Shown here piece after piece: positions 48,757 through 57,084 of a DNA stretch of 64,000 nucleotides. The stretch comes from Acinetobacter calcoaceticus (GTDB lineage Bacteria > Pseudomonadota > Gammaproteobacteria > Pseudomonadales > Moraxellaceae), in NCBI RefSeq assembly GCF_004345325.1, contig NZ_SLVJ01000007.1:88237-152236 (forward strand), read 5' to 3'. The notes below the pieces were generated by a model. It worked only from the letters and a program-made list of their open reading frames with translations. It was not told where the DNA came from and ran no database searches. Each line of letters begins with the position of its first letter. The stretch's first letter is position 1. The position numbers were made by a program, and so were the translations under genes.

Positions 48757-49671
48757 ATGCTACAGAGCAAACAAAGTGACGCTTTTCTCGCCGTAATTGA
48801 AACAGGCAGTTTTGAAGCGGCTTCAGCTCAATTGCACCTCACTGCAGCTGCAGTCAGTTTGAGGGTACAAAGTTTAGAGAAAGCCTTGGGACAGATCTTG
48901 ATTGTACGAGAGCGGCCTTGTCGTCCGACCTTAGTCGGTCAACAGCTACTCGAGCATTTACAACATATACGTTTGATCCAAGAAGGTTTTTTACAGAACA
49001 TTCAAGAAAGAACAGCAGATTCTGCATGTTATAAAATTCGTGTTGGCAGCAATGCAGATAGCCTTTCGACCTGGCTACTGGGCGCATTGCAGGAAATTTT
49101 GATCAAAGCAAACATCGTGCTTGAATTGAACATTGATGACCAAACGCAGACCTACCATCTACTCGAAACAGGATTGGTCAATGCCTGTATCAGTACTGAG
49201 CCTCAGGCCATGAAAGCGTGTGTGGCTGAGCCCCTTGGTCTTATGCGTTATAAATTGGTGGCCAGCGCTGATTTTTGTCAACGTTGGTTTGCACAAGGCC
49301 TCAATCATCAAAGTTTACAACTGGCACCTGCTGTGATCTTTAACGAGAAAGATCATCTACATACGGAATTGCTATTGAAGCATTTTGGTTTGAACAGTCA
49401 GCGCTACCCACACCATTACATCCCCTCTTCCACTGCATTTTTACACAGTATTGAATTGGGACTCGGCTATGGTTTGCTGCCGCTGATTCAGATGCAGGAA
49501 CAATTGGCCAACGGCAGTCTGATTGAATTGGCTGTGGATCACCCCGTAGATGTGGCCTTGTACTGGCATCATTGGAAGCGCCAATCGCTTCCATTACAAC
49601 AACTCACCCAACATCTACTGCAACAAGCACGGCGCTACTTAAGTCCGTTTCCTGAACCTAAACCCCAATGA
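48757..49671 (+). CDS. argP: LysR-family regulator ArgP/LysG type
   Basis: A 304-residue LysR regulator. The N-terminal helix-turn-helix is SDAFLAVIETGSFEAASAQLHLTAAAVSLRVQSLEKALG (quoted in part: GSFEAASAQLHLTAAAVS), and the effector domain carries KIRVGSNADSLSTWLLGAL, matching ArgP/LysG, which sense basic amino acids. It is divergent from its likely target argO. The ATG start is at 48757. The C-terminal region has SIELGLGYGLLPLIQ. Assignment rests on family pattern plus context. Confidence 0.9.
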   Translation: MLQSKQSDAFLAVIETGSFEAASAQLHLTAAAVSLRVQSLEKALGQILIVRERPCRPTLVGQQLLEHLQHIRLIQEGFLQNIQERTADSACYKIRVGSNADSLSTWLLGALQEILIKANIVLELNIDDQTQTYHLLETGLVNACISTEPQAMKACVAEPLGLMRYKLVASADFCQRWFAQGLNHQSLQLAPAVIFNEKDHLHTELLLKHFGLNSQRYPHHYIPSSTAFLHSIELGLGYGLLPLIQMQEQLANGSLIELAVDHPVDVALYWHHWKRQSLPLQQLTQHLLQQARRYLSPFPEPKPQ

Positions 49672-49691
49672 AGCTTTGTTTAAATTCTTAA

Positions 49692-49734
49692 GGTCTAGTT
49701 TGTAGGGGCTAAGTTGTAGCGTCTAGGTTTGAAG
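49692..49734. repeat. Three-unit repeat at the nadM 3' end
   Basis: Units GGTCTAGTTTGTAG, GGGCTAAGTTGTAG and CGTCTAGGTTTGAAG. It spans the nadM stop codon, so the last residues of NadM are encoded by repeat DNA. Confidence 0.6.
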
Positions 49735-50287
49735 GATCTTTGTGTTGATATTTATACTGTAATTGCCGATAGAGTGCTGTTTGGGCAAAGGCGGTTAAGA
49801 ACTGAATCGTCCCCAAAGGTAATGCCGCTTCAACAATTTCACCGCGAAAAAAAGCTTCACGTAATGGCGTTGCTGAAATCGAGCCTCTTAAACTCTCCAA
49901 TTCCAACATGTTCCATTCAGGAAAAAGTTGTAAATAATAAGATGAATCATCTTTAAAATGACCAATGAGACCCACATGGCTGTCGGGTTTAACCACGGCA
50001 TTGACCAGTTTTTTGACCAAAGCCACCCATTTAGCATCATCATAAACATCAATCACATGCACAAATTTGATCCGCTGCTGTAGTGTTTCTGGAAAATTGG
50101 ACAAGATCATCTGTTCGCGCTCTGCCGCGCTAAACGGATTTTTAATGTTACGTTCTGCTTGGGTAGAGCCCAAGGCCAGTATCACCTGTTGGCTGTGTTG
50201 CAATGCAATCTGGATGGTTTGCATATGTGCCAGATGAAAAGGTTGGAATCGGCCAATAAAAACTAAATAGTCAAATTGTTCAGTCAT
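49709..50287 (-). CDS. nadM: Nicotinamide-nucleotide adenylyltransferase, NadM family
   Basis: Converts NMN (or related mononucleotide) and ATP to NAD. The 192-residue protein has GRFQPFHLAHMQTI with the HxxH nucleotide motif, the second nucleotidyltransferase motif ISATPLREAF and DDAKWVALV. It lacks the Nudix domain fused to some NadM proteins. ATG 50285-50287 has only a weak ribosome-binding site. It is divergent from the enoyl-CoA hydratase gene. Its C-terminus lies in a short tandem repeat, suggesting the tail is not essential. Confidence 0.9.
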   Translation of the reverse strand: MTEQFDYLVFIGRFQPFHLAHMQTIQIALQHSQQVILALGSTQAERNIKNPFSAAEREQMILSNFPETLQQRIKFVHVIDVYDDAKWVALVKKLVNAVVKPDSHVGLIGHFKDDSSYYLQLFPEWNMLELESLRGSISATPLREAFFRGEIVEAALPLGTIQFLTAFAQTALYRQLQYKYQHKDPSNLDATT

Positions 50288-50389
50288 AATTCATCATGTT
50301 TTTTATGAACGCCAGAGTTACAACTTTGAAATCAATCTCAGCCATAATGGGTGCATAAATATATCTAAACTTAAAGCAAGGATAGTACG

Positions 50390-51190
50390 ATGACACTTCG
50401 TTGTATTCAACAGCCACATCAACATTTAAATGCAACTTTAGAGCAAGGTATCTTGACCTTGGCCATTCAACGCCCTGAAGCCAAGAATGCGCTCTATGCC
50501 GAATTATACTTATGCATCGCTGACGCACTTGATCAGGCCGATCAATCCAATGACGTTCGTGTGGTGATTTTACGTGGAGTTGATGCAGACTTTACTGCGG
50601 GCAATGACATGCAGGATTTCATGAAATTTGTCCAATCACCACTCCAAGGTAAAGCGGGTGATACGCCGCCCTTTGTCTTACTGAAGTCAGCTGCACAGTT
50701 CTCCAAGCCATTGATTATTGCGGTGCGTGGGGTGGCTATTGGGATTGGGGTGACCTTGTTACTGCATGCTGATTTGGTCTATAGCGACAGCTCTGCCCTG
50801 TTCCAAATTCCCTTTGTCAGCCTCGGCCTGTCACCTGAAGGCGCGGCAAGTAAATTGTTGGTTCAACAAGCAGGTTATCGTCAAGCAGCTGAGCTGCTGT
50901 TTACTGCACAGAAATTCCACAGTGAAAAGGCACTCAGTGTAGGGTTGATCAATAGCATCCATGAGGATGTTTATGCCCATGCTCTTAAACAAGCACAAAC
51001 CTTGTCTGCATTGCCTTTGGCTTCGCTGAAACAAAGCAAAGCCTTGATGAAGCATAATTTGCAAGAGATTCTCGACTGTATCGATCATGAAGCGGAAATC
51101 TTTATGCAGCGTGTGGCTTCACCGGAGATGATGGAAGCGGTACAAGCCTTTATGCAAAAACGTAAACCTGATTTTTCTCAGTTTAACTAA
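50390..51190 (+). CDS. Enoyl-CoA hydratase/isomerase family protein
   Basis: Crotonase-fold protein of 266 residues. It has LTLAIQRPEAKNALYAELY, the oxyanion loop DFTAGNDMQDFMKF and the substrate region IIAVRGVAIGIGVTLLLHADLVY. FQIPFVSLGLSPEGAASKLL is near the second catalytic position. The Asp/Glu pair of canonical hydratases is not clear, so it may be an isomerase or hydrolase. The ATG is at 50390. It is monocistronic with a strong terminator. Confidence 0.88.
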   Translation: MTLRCIQQPHQHLNATLEQGILTLAIQRPEAKNALYAELYLCIADALDQADQSNDVRVVILRGVDADFTAGNDMQDFMKFVQSPLQGKAGDTPPFVLLKSAAQFSKPLIIAVRGVAIGIGVTLLLHADLVYSDSSALFQIPFVSLGLSPEGAASKLLVQQAGYRQAAELLFTAQKFHSEKALSVGLINSIHEDVYAHALKQAQTLSALPLASLKQSKALMKHNLQEILDCIDHEAEIFMQRVASPEMMEAVQAFMQKRKPDFSQFN

Positions 51191-51231
51191 ATGCTTTTTA
51201 GCAAGCCCTGAACAGCAATTTAAACCTTCAA

Positions 51232-51268
51232 AAAAAAGGCAAGCATGTGAAGTATGCTTGCCTTTTTT
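51232..51268. terminator. Bidirectional terminator
   Basis: AAAAAGGCAAGCAT-GTGAAGT-ATGCTTGCCTTTTTT between two convergent genes. Confidence 0.9.
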
Positions 51269-51303
51269 AATTTGCTCGGCTGTTCAAATCAATTGCACTG
51301 CGG

Positions 51304-51954
51304 CTATTTTTTTTCAAGTGGAATAATAAACAATAGGGAGGTCACCCCGACGAGCTCATCGGTATATTCCATGAAATATTGGTTTTTTTTAAAACCATCT
51401 AAACTAAATGGGCGTCGTACTTTCGCTTTGATCTGTGGCGTTAATTCTACCTCTTCATCGGGAAAGTCTGCAGATACATCATAAAATCGTTCCACAAATT
51501 GACTGTATGCCTGTAGATCTTTCTTGGTTAATTTGGATAAATCTGCTTTATATAACACCACATGATCATTTAATTGCGTCTGGCATTGCAGCACCGGTTT
51601 GGCTATTAAACTTTCCGCCAGCGTAATCTTGAAATCCTGATCAACTGAACCATCTTTATCTAGCTTAAAATTGGATCCTGTTTTGATCTCGATCGGTTTA
51701 AGCTCAGCCGCATCGCGTTGATGTGCTGATCCGTCACCGTTGCCTAAGATCAGTACAGATTGATCACCTTGTTTTTTAATACTCAACAATTCAGTTTCAG
51801 AGTTGCTTTCTAAAGCCTCCAGCGCGATTTGTTCTAAAAAATAATTGGCATGTTTGGATATCTGATATTGTCCAGAAAGTGCTTTGCTACAGTCTTCTGC
51901 AAAAGCACAACGACCTAAAGCCAACAAGCAGAGTGGAAGTATGATTTTTTTCAT
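51304..51954 (-). CDS. Exported protein of unknown function
   Basis: A 216-residue precursor with a signal peptide (about 1-19, ending AFA). The mature part has cysteines at the start (EDCSKAL) and in the middle (LQCQTQL), probably a disulfide. It is rich in Asp/Lys and ends with FIIPLEKK. No family recognised; likely periplasmic. ATG 51952-51954 has AGGA five bases upstream. It stands alone, followed by the bidirectional terminator at 51232-51268. Confidence 0.7.
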   Translation of the reverse strand: MKKIILPLCLLALGRCAFAEDCSKALSGQYQISKHANYFLEQIALEALESNSETELLSIKKQGDQSVLILGNGDGSAHQRDAAELKPIEIKTGSNFKLDKDGSVDQDFKITLAESLIAKPVLQCQTQLNDHVVLYKADLSKLTKKDLQAYSQFVERFYDVSADFPDEEVELTPQIKAKVRRPFSLDGFKKNQYFMEYTDELVGVTSLLFIIPLEKK

Positions 51955-52070
51955 TGTTATCCTAAAGTAAAATGATTTAGATGCGATTTATGAATAAGCA
52001 ATTAAATAATAAACAATTTATTAATAAGTAACTTAGCATGAATATAGCCATCTGCCCATAATCAATGATC

Positions 52071-52098
52071 CACAATCCACAATCTACAATCTACAAAT
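52071..52098. repeat. Four-unit 7-bp tandem repeat
   Basis: CACAATC, CACAATC, TACAATC and TACAAAT head to tail, in the gap 51955-52166. Confidence 0.75.
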
Positions 52099-52166
52099 AG
52101 TCATCCATACTCCAGCTCTTGATCTTGATTTAACCATGTCGCTCCAATCTGTAAATACATCTGCCC

Positions 52167-52481
52167 CTAATCAAACTCCACCAATTGCATCAGTTCAAAG
52201 GCGGGTTGCTCATAAGGATGGCTACTGCGCAGTGCTTGAATGATCTGTTTGGCTTTGGCCTCAGGCACAATCGTTTCTACACGCCATTCAGAAAGTTGTT
52301 CTAAAGTATCTAACTGACCGATATAAGGATTCGCCCCATTGATGGGTTTGAATTGCCCTGTGCCCAGCACTTGCCACGCACAATGCTCATAGTCGCCCAT
52401 ACAACCTGCCCCAGCGACAAAGATCGCTGATTTGGTGGCATCCAAATGTGAGTCAGGAACGTAGTATATTAATTTGAACAT
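52167..52481 (-). CDS. NIF3/YqfO-insert-like small protein
   Basis: A 104-residue protein opening LIYYVPDSHLDATKSAIFVAGAGCMGDYEHCAWQ (first 20 shown: LIYYVPDSHLDATKSAIFVA), then VLGTGQFKPI, ending SSHPYEQPAFELMQL. This is the PII-like/YqfO domain that occurs as an insert in NIF3-family proteins and as stand-alone proteins. Function unknown. ATG 52479-52481 has GGGGAT eight bases upstream; a longer frame is not supported. Confidence 0.85.
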   Translation of the reverse strand: MFKLIYYVPDSHLDATKSAIFVAGAGCMGDYEHCAWQVLGTGQFKPINGANPYIGQLDTLEQLSEWRVETIVPEAKAKQIIQALRSSHPYEQPAFELMQLVEFD

Positions 52482-52584
52482 CAGTCCATCCCCTATCATC
52501 AAAAAGATCGTTGAAAAGTGACTGCAGGCTAAAGTGCGAGGCCGTGAACCACGACCATCCATAACATAAGCGTTGTAGTTCGCG

Positions 52585-53442
52585 CTATCTTAAAGCTGCA
52601 GATTTACTTTTCATATATTCTACCGCGACATCCAGTGCAAAGTCTTGGCAAGCTTCACCTGTGCCTGCATCATAAGCACCACCATTGGTAATGTTATTGG
52701 ATAAGATGCGGATGCCGAGAAAGGGCACTTTGTATTGACTGGCAATCTGCGCCACAGAGGCGGCTTCCATTTCCTCAACAGATGTATTGTAAGTTTTATG
52801 GAAAAATGCAATCCGATCTAATTCATTGTTCCATGTATCTGCTGATCCAATGGTCCCCTCAACCACGCGGCCTTTGCGGTAATTGGGTTTGACCTGATGT
52901 GCAGCGACCAATAGGCCTTGATCTCCAGCAAATTTTCGTTGTGCAATAGGTTCTGGATCGAACTCATCTTCGGGCAGCACATCAAAGGCTTGGGTCCATT
53001 GCAGTGCATTTGATCCCTCACCGAGTGCTTTATTGGGGGTTTTAAATGCGGAGATATTGGTGCTATATGCGCCAAGCACGATGTCATAAACCTTGAGCTG
53101 GGGGTCATGTCCGCCCGATGTGCCTTGGTTAATAATCGCAATGGGCTGATAGCGCTCTATCGCAATTGCAGTGGCGGCAGCTGAATTGCTCATGCCCATC
53201 CGAGTCTTGGAAATAATCACTGGATAGCCTTGATAACTGCCCTTCCAAAAAGTCCACCCCGCCACCGTTTCAACTTTGGCGTGGCTGAGCTTTGCCGCCA
53301 TACGCTCTGATTCTACGGGCAATGCGCCCTGTATCACGATCGGTTGCAGTTGCTTATTGAGTGCTACGGGCTGTGCATGTACAACTGTTGTGAGTAGGCT
53401 ACAGCCTATAAATAGGCTTATAAAGTAATGTTTCATTGGCAT
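52585..53442 (-). CDS. Exported MTA/SAH-nucleosidase-like phosphorylase-superfamily protein
   Basis: About 285-residue protein with an N-terminal signal peptide (FISLFIGCSLLTTVVHAQ). It has the purine-nucleoside-phosphorylase superfamily fold: IVIQGALPVESERMAAKL, SKTRMGMSNSAAATAIAI, INQGTSGGHDPQLKVYDIVLG and VEEMEAASVAQIASQYKVPFLGIRILSNN (in parts: EEMEAASVA, IRILSNN), which match MTAN. The catalytic Asp of the superfamily appears to be replaced (NNITNGGAYDAG). It should act in the periplasm, possibly on exported or extracellular nucleosides. The start is ambiguous among several ATGs; 53442 has the best GAGAG spacing. Confidence 0.8.
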   Translation of the reverse strand: MPMKHYFISLFIGCSLLTTVVHAQPVALNKQLQPIVIQGALPVESERMAAKLSHAKVETVAGWTFWKGSYQGYPVIISKTRMGMSNSAAATAIAIERYQPIAIINQGTSGGHDPQLKVYDIVLGAYSTNISAFKTPNKALGEGSNALQWTQAFDVLPEDEFDPEPIAQRKFAGDQGLLVAAHQVKPNYRKGRVVEGTIGSADTWNNELDRIAFFHKTYNTSVEEMEAASVAQIASQYKVPFLGIRILSNNITNGGAYDAGTGEACQDFALDVAVEYMKSKSAALR

Positions 53443-53847
53443 TCTTGCTCTCATCTTTGTATGCATTGTTGGCGGTTCATAATTCATATTGCTGCTTAGC
53501 TGTTGGTGCTTGCTAGGGCGATATTTTTGATTGGGTGTTCAAAGTTTTTGATTCGGTGTTCGATGTCCATCGTTAAGAAGTGCAATAGTTGCGCCATCTC
53601 TATCTAAAGCAATACCCTGACCCACTAAAATTACAGCGCGATTTCCAAACGTTGCACATACTAAACTGAATTCTTGAGTGACACCGTAGCAACAATGCAA
53701 ACATCTTTAAAATGTGTTGTAAAGCAACTCACCGTCACAGTGAAAATAAAAGCCACACTCATCCCCCAAGCCCGTTCCAAATTCACCAGACTGCAATTTA
53801 TCTCAGCTAAGGTGTTTTAAATTTTTGATAAGCATAGGAATAGCGTC
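53443..53847. other. 405-base gap with a tandem repeat and a broken open frame
   Basis: Holds the 21-bp repeat (53524-53565) and, on the minus strand, a frame open from 53802 to 53539 except for one TAA (53707-53709). The translated text is protein-like (for example VILVGQGIALDRDGATIALL) and in the same frame as the downstream nucleosidase gene. It might be a decayed gene or chance. No certain promoter seen. Confidence 0.35.
53524..53565. repeat. Two-unit 21-bp tandem repeat
   Basis: Two 21-base units that both begin TTTTTGATT and share GGTGTTC (17 of 21 positions identical), upstream of the exported nucleosidase-like gene. Confidence 0.75.
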
Positions 53848-55014
53848 ATGGGGAAAACAGGTTTGAGCTTAAATAAATGCATACTGAGCTTAGCGATCGC
53901 CTGCGCCAGTGTGGCGTTTACGGGATGCAATGATACTGATACTGACGATAGTCCAACAGTGGATACACCTGCCACTACAGTGGGGTCATTGCGACTCATC
54001 GGTGACTATAGCATCCCGACCAAAACCATGTATCAAGCGGTAGAGTTTGGTGGTATCTCAGGACTCGATCGTGATCAAGATGGTCGCTATTGGGCCATAT
54101 CCGACGACCGTGGCGGTGAAAAAGGTGCGCCGCGTTTTTATAATTTGTCGATTGATATGGATGCCAACAAAATCAATAAGGTTAGCATCAATCAAATGAT
54201 CTATCTGCGCGATCAGAATAACAATCTGCTCCCTGACAATCGTCGCAGTGCAGATCCTGAATCGATCCGTGTCGCGCCAAATGGCAATCTGTACATTTCC
54301 AGTGAAGGTAATTTCTCAAACAAAGTGACTGATCTCTATCAACCCTTTGTGCGTGAATATGCTCGTGATGGTCAATTTGTACGTGAGTTCGATATACCGA
54401 AAAGATTCCATTATGTTGATAACACCAGCACAGGAGGGCGCAGTAACAAACTGTTTGAATCATTGACCGTGACACCGAATGGTAATATTTTCACTGCGAA
54501 TGAAGATGCCTTGATCCAAGATGGTCCGCTCACCTCCATGAATAATGGCAGTGTAATCCGAGTGGTCAAACTCGATCCAAGTTCAGGTAAAAGCTTGGCT
54601 GAATATGCCTATCAAATCCCTTCGATTCCGGTAAATAGCTTACCGAATACATTTGCACCTGATAATGGTGTATCGGAGATGCTGGCAATCAGTGAAAATG
54701 AGTTTATCGCTATCGAACGTGCTTATGCGGATGGCGTCGGAAATACCATTCGCTTGGTCAAAACCAAAATCAATCCGACTAGCACCGATATTAAAAATAT
54801 AGACAGTCTAAACGCAGCCAAATTTGAACCGATGAGCAAACAGTTATTGCTAGAAATGCCGATTCATTATATGGGGATTAAGTTGGATAATATTGAAGCG
54901 ATCACTTGGGGACCAACCCTGAACAATGGACATCGCAGTTTGATTATCGCAGCTGATAATAATTTCCTCGATAAACAATCCACTCAATTTATTGGCTTTG
55001 AAGTCATACCTTAA
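53848..55014 (+). CDS. Phytase-like esterase lipoprotein (PF13449-type)
   Basis: A 388-residue lipoprotein with signal and lipobox FTGC (Cys about residue 27). The mature domain has EFGGISGLDRDQDGRYWAISDDRGG, ADPESIRVAPNGNLYISSEGN and VSEMLAISENEFIAIERAYADG. These beta-propeller features fit the 'esterase-like activity of phytase' family. Likely an outer-membrane-anchored or periplasmic phosphoester/ester hydrolase; substrate unproven. The ATG is at 53848. No operon partner. Confidence 0.82.
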   Translation: MGKTGLSLNKCILSLAIACASVAFTGCNDTDTDDSPTVDTPATTVGSLRLIGDYSIPTKTMYQAVEFGGISGLDRDQDGRYWAISDDRGGEKGAPRFYNLSIDMDANKINKVSINQMIYLRDQNNNLLPDNRRSADPESIRVAPNGNLYISSEGNFSNKVTDLYQPFVREYARDGQFVREFDIPKRFHYVDNTSTGGRSNKLFESLTVTPNGNIFTANEDALIQDGPLTSMNNGSVIRVVKLDPSSGKSLAEYAYQIPSIPVNSLPNTFAPDNGVSEMLAISENEFIAIERAYADGVGNTIRLVKTKINPTSTDIKNIDSLNAAKFEPMSKQLLLEMPIHYMGIKLDNIEAITWGPTLNNGHRSLIIAADNNFLDKQSTQFIGFEVIP

Positions 55015-55053
55015 TCCTGCGACGCATTAAGGATATTCAATCATTAGGCTTTA

Positions 55054-55081
55054 AGCTGCACAGACCTTGTGTTGTGCAGCT
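55054..55081. terminator. Weak hairpin between the phytase-like and fimbrial genes
   Basis: AGCTGCAC / GTGCAGCT with a 12-base loop, between convergent genes. It lacks a real T-run. Confidence 0.35.
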
Positions 55082-55087
55082 GACTGG

Positions 55088-55639
55088 TTATTTATAAACA
55101 ATTGTAAATGTAACATCATTAACAGTGCCGTCTTGCTGGGCTTCTTCAGCTGCAAAATATTTGATTTGATAATGATAGGCTTGATTCATCAATGTGCTTG
55201 ATGCCTGCCGACCATAGCCCAAAGATAGATTAATCGGCATTTTTTTATCGTTCAGCAATTGTAGATCAACATTTTTGGCATCCCCCCTATTTTTAAGGCG
55301 GCCATGTGTATCGATATTGCCTTCATCTGAACTAAAATAAACCCCAGCAATTGTTTTTGCACCACGGCATTTCTGCCCTAATATATTGCTTAAGCCGATA
55401 CTAAAATTAGCATTTTCTGCCTCCTTAGCGCCAAATTTTACCAGCGAGTCTTTGGGAGTTGATGCCAATATAAGTGCAGTATGGGAAGGAGATTGTCGCT
55501 GTGTAGCACCATGAATATTTGCAACACATGTATCTGCGGCAACGATACGACCTACAAAGGTAATTTTACCGGTCTCTGCAAACACGGGCATGCTGAGGCC
55601 TAAAGCCAGTATCAAAAGCCATTGATTTAATTTTTTCAT
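55088..55639 (-). CDS. Type 1 fimbrial-type subunit, orphan
   Basis: A 183-residue exported protein with signal peptide (about 1-21). The mature part opens GKITFVGRIVAADTCVAN, the typical first strand of a chaperone-usher pilin with its Cys; a second Cys occurs in GQKCRGAKT. It ends VTFTIVYK like other FimA proteins. No chaperone or usher lies within the window, so it is an orphan unless partners are elsewhere. ATG 55637-55639. Confidence 0.8.
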   Translation of the reverse strand: MKKLNQWLLILALGLSMPVFAETGKITFVGRIVAADTCVANIHGATQRQSPSHTALILASTPKDSLVKFGAKEAENANFSIGLSNILGQKCRGAKTIAGVYFSSDEGNIDTHGRLKNRGDAKNVDLQLLNDKKMPINLSLGYGRQASSTLMNQAYHYQIKYFAAEEAQQDGTVNDVTFTIVYK

Positions 55640-55820
55640 CGATCAAACCCACCATAATTTTAAATGGAAAGGCAATCACATCGAATAAACTGTGATCATC
55701 ACTGTCAATCAAAATTTATAGCTTCGCCTTGGATTGATCTTTTCCGATGAGACTTATTTTTTTGTTTATTTACGAACATCTATTATTATTATTTTATTGA
55801 ATTGGCTGGCTTATATCTGA

Positions 55821-56264
55821 CTAATAAGGGACTGTTTTACAGGCTTGTTCAGTGCTATTGGTATTATGCTCAACTGACTCCACCAAGATCACATCGAGCT
55901 GATGGCGGCTTTTGGTTTCTCGGTTAATATCAATATAAGCTTGGGTTTGATAACCCGGTTTGGTAACACAGGCAAACCAGCGGTAATATTGCACACCATG
56001 TAAAAAAGTGACATTCAATTGCCATTCAGATGCTTTTTTAAAATGTGCCTGCCCCTGTTGGGTAAATTGAATTTGATGCGGATCTAATAATAACCCCGGA
56101 CTCTGTATGGTGGTGAGCACCACTTGGGCCTGATTGATTGGATGGCCTTGCTGATCCTTCACCAAAACATTCAGATTGGGACGTATGGTTTTATAGACTG
56201 GAAAACATGCGGCTAATCCTAGCGTCATGATCAAAGTCAGGCTTATTTTAAAGAGCATAATCAT
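55821..56264 (-). CDS. Small lipoprotein of unknown function
   Basis: A 147-residue precursor with signal and lipobox LAAC (Cys about 20). The mature part has LNVLVKDQQGHPINQAQVVLTTI, a carboxypeptidase-regulatory/Ig-like strand pattern. ATG 56262-56264 has GGAT six bases upstream and lies three bases after the stop of the upstream gene, so the two are coupled. Confidence 0.72.
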   Translation of the reverse strand: MIMLFKISLTLIMTLGLAACFPVYKTIRPNLNVLVKDQQGHPINQAQVVLTTIQSPGLLLDPHQIQFTQQGQAHFKKASEWQLNVTFLHGVQYYRWFACVTKPGYQTQAYIDINRETKSRHQLDVILVESVEHNTNSTEQACKTVPY

Positions 56265-56267
56265 TCA

Positions 56268-56762
56268 TTATCCATATATACAGGTCAGTTTAGTATTGCC
56301 TTGCGGGGTTTGCTCTAAGCTGTTTTCGATATTCCACACTGAGCCCAGTGCTTTGCGCAACTGATAAGTCACCGTCACTGGTGCGCCTGCAAAGACAAAA
56401 TAATAAGCTGCAGACTCGGTGTCTGATCCGCGAATACGCTGTAAAGAGATTTTAATCACTCGTACGCCATAATGCTCGAAGTTCACTGCAAAATCATTTT
56501 GCTCCATATGTGCTGTGGTGTAATGCTGATAACCCTGTATACCGCGATAGTTATTTTTACCGAGTTTTAAACGCTGTATCCCCGGATTGAATTGAGATGA
56601 ATCGTAGCCATTGGCGTAGAAATCACCGATAAAATTCAACATTGGATTGGGAAGTTCACAATTCAAACTCTGTGCATTGACTAAGCTCTGCACATTGATA
56701 TCTTTGGCATAAACTGAACAGCCCATGCATAGTGCAAGCGATATTAAACTGAGCTTTTTCAT
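56268..56762 (-). CDS. Exported protein of unknown function
   Basis: A 164-residue precursor with signal peptide (about 1-19, MGCSVYA). The mature part is mostly strand-forming, with Cys in NCELPNP and LTCIYG at the ends, probably paired. Possibly a periplasmic partner of the adjacent lipoprotein. ATG 56760-56762 has GGGGA seven bases ahead. No family recognised. Confidence 0.7.
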   Translation of the reverse strand: MKKLSLISLALCMGCSVYAKDINVQSLVNAQSLNCELPNPMLNFIGDFYANGYDSSQFNPGIQRLKLGKNNYRGIQGYQHYTTAHMEQNDFAVNFEHYGVRVIKISLQRIRGSDTESAAYYFVFAGAPVTVTYQLRKALGSVWNIENSLEQTPQGNTKLTCIYG

Positions 56763-56873
56763 ATTTAAATCCCCAAAACCCTACACGACATACTCGGCAT
56801 GTGATGTGATCTCACTTACTCAAGTCGCAGCAGACATATTTTATAATTAGGCTTGATAATAATGGTTATTGCG

Positions 56874-56913
56874 CACAAATAAAACAACAGCGGCCACGCA
56901 ATGTGCCGCTGTT
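56874..56913 (-). terminator. Hairpin terminator of the small membrane ORF
   Basis: AACAGCGGC / GCCGCTGTT arms with a 10-base loop, on the minus strand followed by TGTTTTATTTG. It lies 46 bases past the small ORF. Confidence 0.65.
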
Positions 56914-56958
56914 AGAAAACAATCATTACAATAAGAACGCCCAGTCCGCGATAAAAAC

Positions 56959-57084
56959 TTAAAAGGACTGCCAACAAAACACGCTAAATGTAAATAAAAT
57001 CTGGATGAGAATAACGACTGAAAACCATTTCCAGCCCTTTTGGCGTAAAGCTTCCTTGCCTGTGAGTGGTATTGTATGCAGCAT
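56959..57084 (-). CDS. Putative 41-residue membrane peptide
   Basis: ATG at 57082-57084, stop TAA. The product begins MLHTIPLTGKEALRQKGWKW and continues as one hydrophobic segment (about residues 19-38: WKWFSVVILIQILFTFSVFC). It has an excellent GAGGTGAT ribosome-binding site six to seven bases ahead and a terminator after it. Another frame (ATG 57174-57176, starting MFSVAKHIGATDLDLTPDQR) runs into the same DNA, and a -1 shift near 57085 would join the two. The stretch 56763-57434 (672 bases) holds only this unit and the purL terminator. Confidence 0.5.
   Translation of the reverse strand: MLHTIPLTGKEALRQKGWKWFSVVILIQILFTFSVFCWQSF

Noticed and set aside
51435..51626. Short plus-strand ORF over the exported-protein gene
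   Set aside because: Antisense shadow without a start signal.
52482..52562. Longer N-terminus of the NIF3-like protein
   Set aside because: Extension is Arg/Ser-rich without homology; the ATG at 52481 has a GGGGAT site.
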